Source of the DNA: Levilactobacillus tongjiangensis
GTDB taxonomy: Bacteria > Bacillota > Bacilli > Lactobacillales > Lactobacillaceae
Reading direction: 5' to 3'
Assembly: GCF_003946345.1 (NCBI RefSeq)
Contig: NZ_RHNY01000018.1
Coordinates: 1 to 53,344, forward strand
Length of the DNA stretch: 53,344 nt
The notes below the pieces were generated by a model. The model was given only the letters and a program-made list of their open reading frames with translations. It was not told the DNA's origin and did not search any database. Below are positions 7,808 through 16,720 of the stretch, one piece after another (positions within the stretch are counted from its first letter, which is position 1; every line of letters starts with the position of its first letter). The translations under genes and the position numbers were made by a program.

Positions 7808-10080
7808 CCACTCTTATTCTCAATCCACGCCTTCAACGCTACCCCCGTCCGGGACGTTGCTACCTTAACTGACTCTCTAGGCGTGCCGCTATACTGAATC
7901 TGGCCACCATACCGACCAGCGTCCGGACCAACGTCAATTAGCCAGTCCGCCTGGCCAATCACTGCCAGGTTGTGTTCGATGATAATCAACGAGTTTCCTG
8001 CGGCGACCAGTTCGTTGAACAAGGTCATCAGGCGCGCCGTGTCCTTCAAATGTAACCCAGCCGTGGGTTCATCCAACAGATAAATTGTCCCCTTCTTGCC
8101 TAATTCAACGGCTAGTTTCAACCGCTGTAACTCCCCGCCAGACAGCGTGGTCAGGGGTTGGGCCAACGTCAAATACCCTAAGCCAACGCGGTCCAAGTTG
8201 TGCAACTTGGCGGCCACCTTGGGCGAATCCGCAAAGAACGTCGCCGCAGCCGTCACCGACATCTGGAGGACCTCCGCAACATTCTTGTCATGATAACTAT
8301 ACTGCAGAGCCTCTTCACTATACCGTTTGCCCTGACACAGCTCACAGGTCTGCACGATCGGGTCCATGAACGCCATGTTGGTAATCGTGACGCCCTTTCC
8401 CTTACACCGGGGACAAGCACCCTTACCGTTGTAACTGAACCAACTGGTCCCCACGCGACCGTTAGCCTGACTAAATATCTTCCGAATTTCATCCAAAATG
8501 CCTAGGTAGGTTGCCGGTGTCGAACGAATGTTGATACCAACGGGCGCCTGTGCTAAGTCAATGTAGTCCGTGGTCAACTGCTCACGTAATGCTGAAACCA
8601 ACGATGACTTCCCCGAGCCAGCGACCCCAGAGATGACCGTCATCACGCCCAGGGGAACGTCCACGTCGACCCCTTTCAAGTTATTCCGGGTGACGTTTCT
8701 CAGGGCTAAATGACCCGTTGGTTGCCGCTCAGCGCCCCATTGATGCGCCTTCCGCAGCCAAGTTCCGGTCAACGTGTCCGACGCCAATAATTCTGGATAA
8801 GTTCCAGTGAACGTCACGGTACCCCCGCCTTGACCAGCCTGGGGCCCCATTTCAACGACATAATCCGCAAAGTCGATCATGGCAGGATTATGTTCAACGA
8901 CTAAGACGGTATTCCCCTTATCCTTCAACCGGGTCAATGCCTGTTTGATTAACTGAATATCGTGTGGATGCAACCCCACACTGGGTTCATCCAGGATGTA
9001 AACCATGTCGACCAACGCACTCGTCAGATATTTGGCGATCTTAATACGCTGGGCCTCCCCACCCGACAGGGAACTCGTGCCGCGGTCCAACGTCAAATAA
9101 CCCAGTCCAATGTCGACCAATGACTGAATCTTGGTCGAGAGCTCTCGAACCACATCCGTGGCCAGTGGCTCCGTAATCCCGGCCAAAAACTTAAGCACGT
9201 GGCGCAGATCCATCGCAGAAACTTCCGCAATATTTTGCCCATTAATGTGATTGGTCAAAACTTCCGGCCGCAACCGAGTCCCGTGGCAAACTGGGCAAGG
9301 CTTTCGGGTAACGATGGCCGCAATAGCTTCGCGGTGGTGTTCCGCTTCCTTCTTGCCGATCACCGACCGTCGAATCCGGGGCACTACGCCTTCATAGAGG
9401 GCCGTGCGGGGAAAACCTTTACCGGGATGCTCAAGCCGTTGTTGGGGCGCGTGCATCAGGAGTTCGTATTCTTCTTTGGTGTAGTCCTTGATTGGCTTGT
9501 CGTCGTCAAATAAGCCGCTGGTCCCATACCGCCGCCAACGCCAGGTGTCAGGCCCAAAACTGACAAACGTAATTGCGCCCTGATTCAACGACTTTTCTGG
9601 GTCGATCAGTTTACTCTCGTCGATGTCGTCCACGTAGCCTAAGCCCTGACAGGCCGGACACATCCCCTGGGGCAGGTTAAACGAAAACGTATCGGAGTAG
9701 CCGATGAATGGTTTCCCAATCCGTGAAAATAACAAACGTAGGAGCGAGTAGATTCCCGTATAGGTCGCTAGTGTGGACCGTGCGTTCTTGCCCAACCGTT
9801 GTTGTTCGATCACGATTGCCACGGGCAGGTGTTCAATGTCCTTCACGTGGGGTTGCCCAAACTTTGGCAAATACTGCTGCGTAAAACTCGGAAAGGTTTC
9901 GTTTAATTCCCGCCGTGAGGCTGCGGCAATCGTATCGAAAACCAACGAAGACTTGCCCGATCCAGACAAGCCCACAAACACCGTCGTTTCATACTTAGGC
10001 ACCTGCAAGTCAACGTGTTTCAAATTATTTTGCGTGGCATCTTGTATCTCTATGTACCCCTGATCAAATATCTTAGCCAT
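7792..10080 (-). CDS. UvrA-like ABC ATPase, short form (762 aa)
   Basis: A paralogue of excinuclease subunit UvrA. It has two ABC modules: Walker A motifs GLSGSGKSS (residues 37-45) and GVAGSGKSS, and signatures SLSGGEAQR and TLSGGELQR. It also has the zinc-binding pairs CPACQGLG/CPVCHGT and CPRCKGKG/CELCQGKR. Housekeeping UvrA is about 940 residues, so roughly 180 are missing, mostly in the UvrB-interaction/insertion region. Short UvrA paralogues are known in Gram-positive bacteria and in antibiotic producers, where they have been linked to DNA damage or drug tolerance; the role here is unknown. ATG at 10080 follows AGAGGAG. The 3' end lies inside a family 2 repeat. Confidence 0.9.
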   Translation of the reverse strand: MAKIFDQGYIEIQDATQNNLKHVDLQVPKYETTVFVGLSGSGKSSLVFDTIAAASRRELNETFPSFTQQYLPKFGQPHVKDIEHLPVAIVIEQQRLGKNARSTLATYTGIYSLLRLLFSRIGKPFIGYSDTFSFNLPQGMCPACQGLGYVDDIDESKLIDPEKSLNQGAITFVSFGPDTWRWRRYGTSGLFDDDKPIKDYTKEEYELLMHAPQQRLEHPGKGFPRTALYEGVVPRIRRSVIGKKEAEHHREAIAAIVTRKPCPVCHGTRLRPEVLTNHINGQNIAEVSAMDLRHVLKFLAGITEPLATDVVRELSTKIQSLVDIGLGYLTLDRGTSSLSGGEAQRIKIAKYLTSALVDMVYILDEPSVGLHPHDIQLIKQALTRLKDKGNTVLVVEHNPAMIDFADYVVEMGPQAGQGGGTVTFTGTYPELLASDTLTGTWLRKAHQWGAERQPTGHLALRNVTRNNLKGVDVDVPLGVMTVISGVAGSGKSSLVSALREQLTTDYIDLAQAPVGINIRSTPATYLGILDEIRKIFSQANGRVGTSWFSYNGKGACPRCKGKGVTITNMAFMDPIVQTCELCQGKRYSEEALQYSYHDKNVAEVLQMSVTAAATFFADSPKVAAKLHNLDRVGLGYLTLAQPLTTLSGGELQRLKLAVELGKKGTIYLLDEPTAGLHLKDTARLMTLFNELVAAGNSLIIIEHNLAVIGQADWLIDVGPDAGRYGGQIQYSGTPRESVKVATSRTGVALKAWIENKSGLEGG

Positions 10081-10274
10081 ACGAAACTCCTCTCTTACAT
10101 TGCCAATCATCTTCCGTTCAGCCAGCGTCAAACGCTCGCTGACTCATCCACAATCCACCATATCACATTAAAAAATAGAATGCGCGTGTATGGTTCCACA
10201 AGCTAATTTCCACCGCCAACCATCTAATAAGTTTATACTTTAACTGTAATTATCCATTGAAGGAGGAATCTTTT

Positions 10275-10796
10275 ATGTCCTTATTTAAACGTCATCCCTT
10301 AAACCTCACCGCCGCCGTGATTGCTGGTGGTGCTGCTGGTATCGTCTCTGGTCTGGTCAAACTCGGCTGGGAAAATATCTTGCCACCTCGTACGGAGGAA
10401 CGTGACGCCACCAATCCCCCTCAGCGCTTGCTGGAACAATTCGGTGTGCCCCAAGCCGTGACTCACGCCACTTACCACTACTCTGGCCAGGCACTGCCCT
10501 GGGTCAGCTACGTGATTCATTTCGGCTTCTCCACGACCTTTGCCGTCCTCTACCAAATCATCGGTGAGAAGATTCCGGCTGTGAAGAAGGACGCCGGTAC
10601 CTGGTTCGGCCTGGCCATCTGGGTCGCCTTTCACCTGGGAATCATGCCAGCCATGGGCACCGTCCCCGCCGCTAAGGATCAGCCAAAAGAAGAACACGTC
10701 TCCGAAGCCTTGGGCCACATCGTCTGGATGGTCACCAACGACCTCGTTGGCGCCGAAGTTTACCAACGACTGGTCAAGCAAAGCCAGCGTAAGTAG
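10275..10796 (+). CDS. YagU family (DUF1440) inner membrane protein
   Basis: A 173-residue membrane protein with several hydrophobic segments (AAVIAGGAAGIVSGLVKLGW, then YVIHFGFSTTFAVLYQII and FGLAIWVAFHLGIMPAMG). It matches the YagU-like family, which has been associated with acid resistance in Escherichia coli; the biochemical role is not known. Conserved PPR near residue 37 and a HxLGI segment fit the family. ATG at 10275 follows AAGGAGG with ideal spacing. The next gene begins 21 bases after the stop, so the two probably form an operon. Confidence 0.8.
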   Translation: MSLFKRHPLNLTAAVIAGGAAGIVSGLVKLGWENILPPRTEERDATNPPQRLLEQFGVPQAVTHATYHYSGQALPWVSYVIHFGFSTTFAVLYQIIGEKIPAVKKDAGTWFGLAIWVAFHLGIMPAMGTVPAAKDQPKEEHVSEALGHIVWMVTNDLVGAEVYQRLVKQSQRK

Positions 10797-10817
10797 TCGA
10801 AAGGAGACCGCGAAACG

Positions 10818-12137
10818 TTGAATTCACCTTGGCAAACCAAATGGCCAGAACGCTTAAGCTACGGTCTAAGTGATGCAGCGGATAACCTGGTCTTCCAGAT
10901 GATGACCACCTACCTGCTATTCTTTTACACCGATGTTTACGGTCTAACCGCAAGTGCCGCCGCTATTCTCTTCATCGTGGCCCGGCTCGCCGACGTTGTA
11001 GAAAGTTTAATAATTGGGTTAATGATCGACCGGACCCACTCCAAATGGGGCAAGAGCCGGCCGTTCTTTCTCTGGTACGCTCTCCCCCACGTCCTATTCG
11101 CCATTCTAACCTTCGTTACCCCGCCATTCAGTGGCACGGGGAAACTAATTTGGGCCTACGTGACCTACTTAGGACTGGGATTCTTCTACACGGCCGTTAA
11201 CCTGCCGATCACCTCGATTCTCCCCACTATGACCCAGAATGAGTCGGAGCTGACCTTACTAGGAGTTATCCGCCAATTCGGCGGAAGTTCCGTCCAGATT
11301 ATCGTGGCGGTCTTCACCCTTCCCTTGGTTGCCTTCTTTGGTCATGGTAATCAGCAGCGAGGTTTTCTGTTGACAATCGTCTTGTTTGGCCTGATTTCGC
11401 TGGCACTGATTTGGAACACCTTTTTCCACGTTCGGGAACGCTTCACCAATCCGGAGGCGGCCCACCAGTCTTGGCGCGCGGTTGGCACCATGTTGCGAAA
11501 AAATCAGCCCTGGCTAGTTATCTCGGTAGTCATCCTGTTGTACTGGTTGACTACCGCCATCAAGAATCAGACGACCATTTACTATTTCAAATACATTCAA
11601 CACAGCGAAGGCTTGGTGCCTTGGGCCAATAGTTTTACGTTTGCGGCACTGATTGGGGTGTTACTGATCATTCATTCCACCCACATCTGGGGCAAAAAAC
11701 GGACCATGCTCACGGGTATCACAGTGGCAGCAGTCGGCCAAGGTATTCTAACTATTGGTGTTTTGCTAAACCAACTTGTCGTGCTGTTCGCAGGAATCCT
11801 GATCAACGCCGTCGGCAACGGCATCATCATCGGTCTGGTCTCCATTATGATTGCCGACACCATCCGTTACGGGATGGCCATGGGTATCCAGGCGGAGGGC
11901 ATCCTCGCTTCCACCGATGACTTCGGCGTCAACGTCGGCTTAGGGTTGGGTGGTCTGGTGACGGCTGGTCTTTTTCACGTCTCCGGCTACGTGGCCAATC
12001 ACCCTCAGAACGCAGCAACTCAGCACATGATTACGTTAAACTACGCGTGGATTCCGCTAGTCCTTTACGTCGTTATGTTCGGCATCCTCTTGTTATACAA
12101 TGAACGTCAGCTGGAAGCTACGGTTTCCGATAAATAG
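10818..12137 (+). CDS. GPH family sugar:cation symporter (MFS)
   Basis: A 439-residue transporter with twelve predicted membrane segments. The N-terminus WPERLSYGLSDAADNL and the loop DRTHSKWGKSRPFFLW are hallmarks of the glycoside-pentoside-hexuronide:cation symporter family (MelB, XylP, LacS relatives). No PTS-like IIA domain is fused at the C-terminus. The substrate is probably a glycoside or oligosaccharide, but it cannot be fixed because no glycosidase gene is adjacent. The start is TTG with AAAGGAG eleven bases upstream. A terminator lies about 270 bases downstream beyond a family 1 repeat. Confidence 0.87.
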   Translation: MNSPWQTKWPERLSYGLSDAADNLVFQMMTTYLLFFYTDVYGLTASAAAILFIVARLADVVESLIIGLMIDRTHSKWGKSRPFFLWYALPHVLFAILTFVTPPFSGTGKLIWAYVTYLGLGFFYTAVNLPITSILPTMTQNESELTLLGVIRQFGGSSVQIIVAVFTLPLVAFFGHGNQQRGFLLTIVLFGLISLALIWNTFFHVRERFTNPEAAHQSWRAVGTMLRKNQPWLVISVVILLYWLTTAIKNQTTIYYFKYIQHSEGLVPWANSFTFAALIGVLLIIHSTHIWGKKRTMLTGITVAAVGQGILTIGVLLNQLVVLFAGILINAVGNGIIIGLVSIMIADTIRYGMAMGIQAEGILASTDDFGVNVGLGLGGLVTAGLFHVSGYVANHPQNAATQHMITLNYAWIPLVLYVVMFGILLLYNERQLEATVSDK

Positions 12138-12146
12138 TCGTAAAAT

Positions 12147-12336
12147 GTCGCCTTCGGCAACCAGGGTGGGAGCTGGCTGTGGGGACCGCCGGCGGCCTGT
12201 GGAACGGTCCGCCGGCTCGCGTTGAAACCGCGCCAAGACCGCGCGTTTCCAACCCGTCCCGTAGCGTAACCTCGGTCCCCCCACCGAGGTTACGCTACTT
12301 TCACTGCCAGCCCCCACCCTGGTTGCCTCCGGCTTA
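12147..12336 (-). repeat. Family 1 branched element, 12.1 kb copy (minus orientation)
   Basis: Read on the minus strand, the outer helix P1 pairs CCAGGGTGGGGGCTGGC with GCCAGCTCCCACCCTGG (one mismatch). Hairpin P2 is GTAGCGTAACCTCGG with CCGAGGTTACGCTAC, a 15-bp perfect arm. P3 is GGGAC/GTCCC, P4 is TTGGAAACGCG-type pairing and P5 is GCCGGCGG/CCGCCGGC. The conserved segment GGTCCCCACAG is present. It begins ten bases after the GPH transporter stop. Confidence 0.85.
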
Positions 12337-12408
12337 GATTGTGGTTTTACCGCAGCTACAACATAGGTACTCACAGCTATACATTTAAAATTAAGCTTAC
12401 AGTAAAAC

Positions 12409-12448
12409 AGAGCCTGCTGAATGTCCCAGCACGCTCTGCTTTTATTTT
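12409..12448 (+). terminator. Terminator downstream of the GPH transporter
   Basis: AGAGCCTGCTG pairs with CAGCACGCTCT (one mismatch) and is followed by GCTTTTATTTT. It lies in the spacer between the inverted pair of family 1 elements. Confidence 0.7.
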
Positions 12449-12626
12449 GGATTAAGTTATGGATCGACAGGCGCAGGAAATCTAACAAAAAAATTTCCCG
12501 GACTACGAATCATTTTATGTAATCTAATCTAGTTTTTACTATCTGACCACGAACGCCCACACCACGACTAATGACCAAGTAATTTCCACCGTTGCCACCA
12601 CTACAATTTAATGGTCACGCCCAACT

Positions 12627-12812
12627 GTAGCCGGAGACTGCCAGGGAGGGGGACCGCCGTGTCGACGGTGTTAGGTGGTGGGTTTCCGCCTTACAGCGTG
12701 GGACGAGCTTGGAAACACGCGACCTAGGCGTGGTTTCAAGTCGAGGAGCGAGACCGCACTTTGGCTCGCTCCGGTCCCCACAGCGGTCCCCCTCTCTGGC
12801 AGCCGCAGGCAA
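12627..12812 (+). repeat. Family 1 branched element, 12.6 kb copy
   Basis: P1 pairs 12641-12657 with the segment ending at 12799 (17 positions, one G-T). P2 is GTTAGGTGG with CCGCCTTAC. P3 is GTGGGAC with GTCCCCAC (one bulge). P4 is CTTGGAAACACGC with GCGTGGTTTCAAG. P5 is GGAGCGAG with CTCGCTCC, with a GACCGCAC loop. The outer end GATTGTGGTT/AACCACAATC (12337 and 12811) forms a further inverted repeat around the spacer and this copy. It is oriented opposite to the copy at 12147. Confidence 0.88.
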
Positions 12813-12840
12813 CCACAATCCCTAACGCCCCTAAAAAGAA

Positions 12841-12877
12841 CAAAAAAAACGACCATCAGAAAAATCTCACGGTCGTT
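12841..12877 (-). terminator. Terminator of the MarR gene
   Basis: AACGACC and GGTCGTT form the hairpin; on the minus strand it is followed by eight T residues. It lies 18 bases past the MarR stop codon. Confidence 0.85.
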
Positions 12878-12894
12878 CAGTATTATCAAACAAA

Positions 12895-13440
12895 TTATTC
12901 ATTAGCGTGTCCGTGACTCCGGCTCTTGTTAGAGTTCCGCCGCTTATCATGTAAGCTATCGAACCCAACAAAACCAGCAGCAACGGCACGTTCATTGGCT
13001 TGGTGGAGAACCCGGATAAAACGTTCGGCTTCTTCCTTGCCACCGAAGAATTCTAACCAACGGTGGAACCGTTCGTCGGTAGCCTCAGAAAGGTTCCGTT
13101 GAACGCGACTTCCCGCAGCCGTCAACGTAATGTACTTCACGCGTCGGTCGTTAGGATCAACCTTTTGCATCACATAGTTCTCCTTCAAGAGAACGTTCAC
13201 TTGTCGTGCAATCGCACTCTTAGAAACACCTTCGAGCTTAGCCAGTTCCACTAAAGTTTGACCATTCTTACTCCGAGCCACGTTATCCATCACCATAAAC
13301 GCTTCAAAAGTTAAATTATACTTTTGCGTTGGAATGGACACAAAATCACCGATGTACTTGAAAATGTGCATGTACAAATCGTCAAATTCTTTTTTCAGTT
13401 GTGCTTCAGTAGTTACTGCCTCATTTGTCGTCTCTGTCAT
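12895..13440 (-). CDS. MarR family transcriptional regulator
   Basis: A 181-residue winged-helix regulator. The DNA-binding region is LVELAKLEGVSKSAIARQVNVLLKENYV followed by the wing DPNDRRVKYITLTAAG, which is diagnostic of MarR proteins. A long C-terminal tail with basic residues (KRRNSNKSRS) is unusual. ATG at 13440 is chosen; an ATG at 13464 sits right on the AAGGAG site. An in-frame CTG seven bases after that site could be used but is rare. The regulated gene is unknown. The neighbouring gene to the right is divergent, separated by about 260 bases. Confidence 0.9.
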   Translation of the reverse strand: MTETTNEAVTTEAQLKKEFDDLYMHIFKYIGDFVSIPTQKYNLTFEAFMVMDNVARSKNGQTLVELAKLEGVSKSAIARQVNVLLKENYVMQKVDPNDRRVKYITLTAAGSRVQRNLSEATDERFHRWLEFFGGKEEAERFIRVLHQANERAVAAGFVGFDSLHDKRRNSNKSRSHGHANE

Positions 13441-13638
13441 TGTCAGTCCATTACTCCTTCTCATTCAGCGCGAGGCGCTGCCATTTACCGTCCTGGAAAA
13501 TGCGCACAGCTACGGGACTTCATTGTATCCTAAGTATCCTAAAAAAAAGCAGACGTCTTTGACCAGATTCTACGAAATGGATAACCCTACGTACATTTCA
13601 CCGTCAAAGCAAGTTATCCAATAATATTAAAAAACCGG

Positions 13639-13667
13639 TTTGCAAAAACGAACACTTGTTCTATAAT
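13639..13667 (+). promoter_or_regulatory. Promoter with embedded LexA-like (SOS) box
   Basis: TTTGCA and TATAAT are spaced by exactly 17 bases. Between and overlapping them, CGAACACTTGTTCT (13649-13662) closely matches the Gram-positive LexA/DinR box (CGAAC, four bases, GTTCG). It is 33 bases upstream of the small gene at 13700 and would repress it until DNA damage. Confidence 0.6.
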
Positions 13668-13699
13668 GAAAACAACCTTTATTTTAAGGACGTGATCTC

Positions 13700-13942
13700 A
13701 TGCAAAGTGTCAGTCAGCGAATCAAAGCCATACTCCAAACAGCTTATCAAAACAATCAAATCACTACTCTAATATTTCATGACGTTACCTACACGGGAAC
13801 AGTCGACTACGTTTCCGCGTCGACCGTCTACATGGGTTTAGCTGCAGGTCAATCACAGGAAATTCCCCTCACTGAAATCAGCCATGTTAAGTTACACCAA
13901 TTACAATCATGGTGGTATCTTTATGATCGAGCCCGTGAGTAA
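13700..13942 (+). CDS. Small protein, possibly YolD-like (80 aa)
   Basis: An 80-residue cytoplasmic protein starting at an ATG preceded by AAGGACGTGATCTC. The central pattern (TLIFHDVTYTGTVDYVSAS, then EIPLTEISHVKL) resembles the small beta-barrel of YolD-like proteins, which commonly accompany error-prone Y-family polymerases in SOS-regulated operons. No polymerase gene follows here. The upstream LexA-like box supports the idea independently. Identification is tentative; it could be another small SH3-like protein. The gap 13943-14302 contains only the inverted repeat listed separately. Confidence 0.6.
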   Translation: MQSVSQRIKAILQTAYQNNQITTLIFHDVTYTGTVDYVSASTVYMGLAAGQSQEIPLTEISHVKLHQLQSWWYLYDRARE

Positions 13943-14198
13943 CTTCCTCTAGTATCACCTCTATCAGCCAAAAAATAAACCCTTTTTACTGAAATTGTTG
14001 GCATTTTCTTTACAATTTGGAGAAAACGCTACCTTAGTTATTCCGTTAGGTTTTTTCGTCTGACGCTGGCAACGTCATTTTAACGATAAAACCCCTTTTA
14101 AGTTAGTCCTAGTCTACCTAGAGTATAAACCCAAACGACTGGAAATATTGACCACAGTTTGAGTGAACTGGTAACAATCAGAAAGTTATATAGATTGA

Positions 14199-14224
14199 CT
14201 AATTGATTAAGCGAAATCAATTAG
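14199..14224. promoter_or_regulatory. Perfect 10-bp inverted repeat upstream of the HAD gene
   Basis: CTAATTGATT and AATCAATTAG are perfect arms around six bases. There is no T-run, and it lies about 80 bases upstream of the HAD phosphatase start, so it is a candidate operator. Confidence 0.4.
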
Positions 14225-14302
14225 CGGGCAAAACGATAGGCTCGATTAATTTCACGATATCGAAAAGGTCGTGTACACTGGTAGATAAAGGAGGTCATGT
14301 TC

Positions 14303-15112
14303 GTGATCAAGATGATTGCTCTAGACCTAGATAACACGCTACTTGATAGCCATAAAAAAATTAGTGAAGCCAACGTTGCCGCGCTGCAACGGCTCCACCA
14401 ACAGGGACTAAAAATTGTTCTGTGTACTGGCCGACCACTCTCGGCGATTCAACCCTACATTGCCCAATTGGGGCTAACTGCGGAAACCGACTACACTATC
14501 ACCTTTAATGGCGGTTTAGTCGTCCATAACGCGACGGGCGATGTCCTTTACCAAAATGGCCTCCACAAGCCGGACTTCGAACCGCTCTACCGCTACGCCA
14601 CACGCCGTGGTCTCCCATTAGATATCTTAGACTTTAATCACAATTTTCAAATCAAAGAACTGGGGCCGTCTCTTTACACGCAAACTAAGCGAGTCGGGGT
14701 TGACTACCTACCAGTGTCGTTCAAAGAATTACCCGATAATCTTTTTAGTACGGCATTAATTTCGACCACGCCGTCAACCCTAGACACCGTCAACCCGCAA
14801 GTGTCTCACGACCTCTTCACGACCTACCACGTGGTCCGGTCGCAACCCCACATGTTAGAATTCCTTTCACCAGAAGTGGACAAGATCGTAGGTATCAAGG
14901 CGCTATTGTCCCGGTTCAACTGGGATACCAGCAATCTGATGACCTTCGGTGACGCTGAAAACGACTTCCACATGATTCAACAGGCTGGTGAGGGCGTGGC
15001 CATGATCAACGGTCAACCAGACGTGAAAGCCGTTGCCGACCACATCACTGCCAAGGATAATAATGAATCTGGTGTGGCGGATTATTTACAGAGATACTTT
15101 GACTTAGTCTAA
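14303..15112 (+). CDS. Cof-type HAD family sugar-phosphate phosphatase
   Basis: A 269-residue HAD superfamily IIB hydrolase. Motif I is DLDNTLLDS with the nucleophile and acid aspartates near residues 8 and 10. Motif II is CTGRP, and motifs III/IV are the late Lys of DKIVGIKAL and GDAENDFHMI. The Cof/YidA-type cap domain lies between. It is expected to be a cytoplasmic phosphatase of sugar phosphates or nucleotides. GTG at 14303 is chosen because AAAGGAGG is eight bases upstream; an ATG at 14297 is only two bases from it. It is monocistronic with a strong terminator. Confidence 0.9.
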   Translation: MIKMIALDLDNTLLDSHKKISEANVAALQRLHQQGLKIVLCTGRPLSAIQPYIAQLGLTAETDYTITFNGGLVVHNATGDVLYQNGLHKPDFEPLYRYATRRGLPLDILDFNHNFQIKELGPSLYTQTKRVGVDYLPVSFKELPDNLFSTALISTTPSTLDTVNPQVSHDLFTTYHVVRSQPHMLEFLSPEVDKIVGIKALLSRFNWDTSNLMTFGDAENDFHMIQQAGEGVAMINGQPDVKAVADHITAKDNNESGVADYLQRYFDLV

Positions 15113-15168
15113 TTACTATAAAAAATTAAAATTTGAGTATGAACTAAAATTCTAAGTTAGACACGAAA

Positions 15169-15211
15169 GACGAGTCACCAGCCTGCAACGCTGGTGGCTC
15201 GTCTTTTTTTA
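15169..15211 (+). terminator. Terminator of the HAD phosphatase gene
   Basis: GACGAGTCACCAGC pairs with GCTGGTGGCTCGTC (14 positions) and is followed by seven T residues. Confidence 0.9.
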
Positions 15212-15306
15212 AGAAGGTTGACAGTTTACCTGCAAGTAAAGTACACCGACTAGTTACAGCTAGACTACTGCCATTTACCCACCATGTAGCTGTTGGCTAG
15301 GAAGGT

Positions 15307-16719
15307 TTAGCTGACCCGCACACCACCGTTAGTTGCGTAGACGTTAATTGCGTGTTCTGGCTGCTCACCGACCGTCCCAATCTTATGGGACTCATCATTC
15401 AAACTCAGATGTGACTCTTGTGGTTCGCGTACCCGATCATACTTACTCTTCAAATCCAAACGATAGTCCGTCATCAATGGCATTTGTAGGGTCACACTAC
15501 CCCCAGCCTCAACCTTAAGATCATCCGTCAGGCTGGCCAACTGAGCGTTGACGCTGCCATTACCGGTATGAAACGTGCCCCCACCGGTAAAATTGCGGGC
15601 TTTAATGGCGCCATTATTAGCAGCAACGATTGCCTGTCCCGTGTACCCGTCCAGCTTGATAGCGCCGTTTTGTCCGTGCAAATCAACGTCACCCGTTTGA
15701 TCGACCAGTTTAATGGCCCCGTTACGTGAATCGATTTTCACAGTTCCAGACGTCTCACGGGATGTCACACTACCATTTTTACTCAACAACTCCAGCTTAT
15801 CCGCATGGACTTGGTCTAGCCGGATGGCGCCGTTGGTGGACTTCATCAGGAGCTCACTTACATGATCATCAAACGCCCGCATGCTGCCATTGATGGCATG
15901 CGCGATAATTTTCAATGGCGCACTGAGATCGCTGATTTCCAGGCTCCCGTTACCAGCATGTACGCCAATCAATGCCGTCAAGTTAGCTGGCAAGAAGATT
16001 TCTGCCCGGACATGATTAGGCCACAGACGCGGCCGGTCCCCCTGTTTAATTGTGAGGTGATTGCCGTGCCGTTCAGCCCGTAAGTAGTACCGGGCATTAT
16101 CGCGACTCATGTACTCATTGATCACGATTTCGTCGGCGTTGGCCGGCCCAAGCTTAACCGCAGCATCCCGGTAGTTCAAGTCCACCTGCGCCAAATCAGC
16201 CACGCTAAACGCCTGAGTGTTGACCAGTTTCAGGGACTCCACAAAGGTCCGCCGTGGCCGCGCACCATTCACGTGAACGTCGTCGCCCTGGACGTCGATC
16301 ATCCCGCCGGCTACGGAAACGTGGTCACCATCAACTTTAACTAAGTTGCCTAAATCAACCTTGTCATTTTCACCATCTACCAGAACGTGGTCACCCCAGG
16401 TCACTTTGTCACCGTGAATTTTCAGTTTGCCAATTTTTACTTGGGAGTCGTCAAAGTCACGTTCCGTGGCGTCATCAGCTGACTCATCTGACGCATCTTC
16501 TTCCGCCACTTCTTTAAGCAAAGCGTCGATGTCCCCGAGCTGTGCCATGGCTTCGTCCACAGCCAGCGCTGCATCCTGCCCCTGATTTACTTTATCTGTG
16601 ACAGCCTCGGTAAGGTCCCCCACCAGTTCTTCTTTCAACTCCGTTAACGCCCGGGAAGGCTGGTATTGACTGAACCGTTGATCAAGTCGCGTGCGAATTT
16701 CCATTGTAATATCATCCAT
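15307..16719 (-). CDS. DUF4097 family protein with N-terminal DUF1700-like region
   Basis: A 470-residue protein. The first 75 residues (RALTELKEELVGDLTEAVTD, then AVDEAMAQLGDIDALLKEV) are a helical DUF1700-like region usually found next to PadR regulators. Residues of about 180-470 form repeated beta-strand units such as NGSLEI, NGAIRL, NGSVTS, NGAIKL and NGSVNA, typical of the DUF4097 beta-helix. No signal peptide or membrane segment is obvious. Its start lies one base after the PadR stop, with the GAGGATT site inside the PadR gene, so the two are coupled. Such pairs respond to cell envelope stress in other Firmicutes, but the direct function is not known. Confidence 0.88.
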   Translation of the reverse strand: MDDITMEIRTRLDQRFSQYQPSRALTELKEELVGDLTEAVTDKVNQGQDAALAVDEAMAQLGDIDALLKEVAEEDASDESADDATERDFDDSQVKIGKLKIHGDKVTWGDHVLVDGENDKVDLGNLVKVDGDHVSVAGGMIDVQGDDVHVNGARPRRTFVESLKLVNTQAFSVADLAQVDLNYRDAAVKLGPANADEIVINEYMSRDNARYYLRAERHGNHLTIKQGDRPRLWPNHVRAEIFLPANLTALIGVHAGNGSLEISDLSAPLKIIAHAINGSMRAFDDHVSELLMKSTNGAIRLDQVHADKLELLSKNGSVTSRETSGTVKIDSRNGAIKLVDQTGDVDLHGQNGAIKLDGYTGQAIVAANNGAIKARNFTGGGTFHTGNGSVNAQLASLTDDLKVEAGGSVTLQMPLMTDYRLDLKSKYDRVREPQESHLSLNDESHKIGTVGEQPEHAINVYATNGGVRVS

Positions 16720-16720
16720 G

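Noticed and set aside
7792-10080. Housekeeping UvrA
   Set aside because: About 180 residues shorter than UvrA and not adjacent to uvrB, so it is called a paralogue.
12147-12336. Simple rho-independent terminators as explanation of family 1
   Set aside because: The structures are far larger and branched, lack T-runs, and real terminators are found beside them.
12093-12488. 131-codon minus-strand frame over the family 1 element at 12147
   Set aside because: It runs through a structured repeat and the 3' end of the transporter gene, with no start signal; other repeat copies do not preserve the frame.
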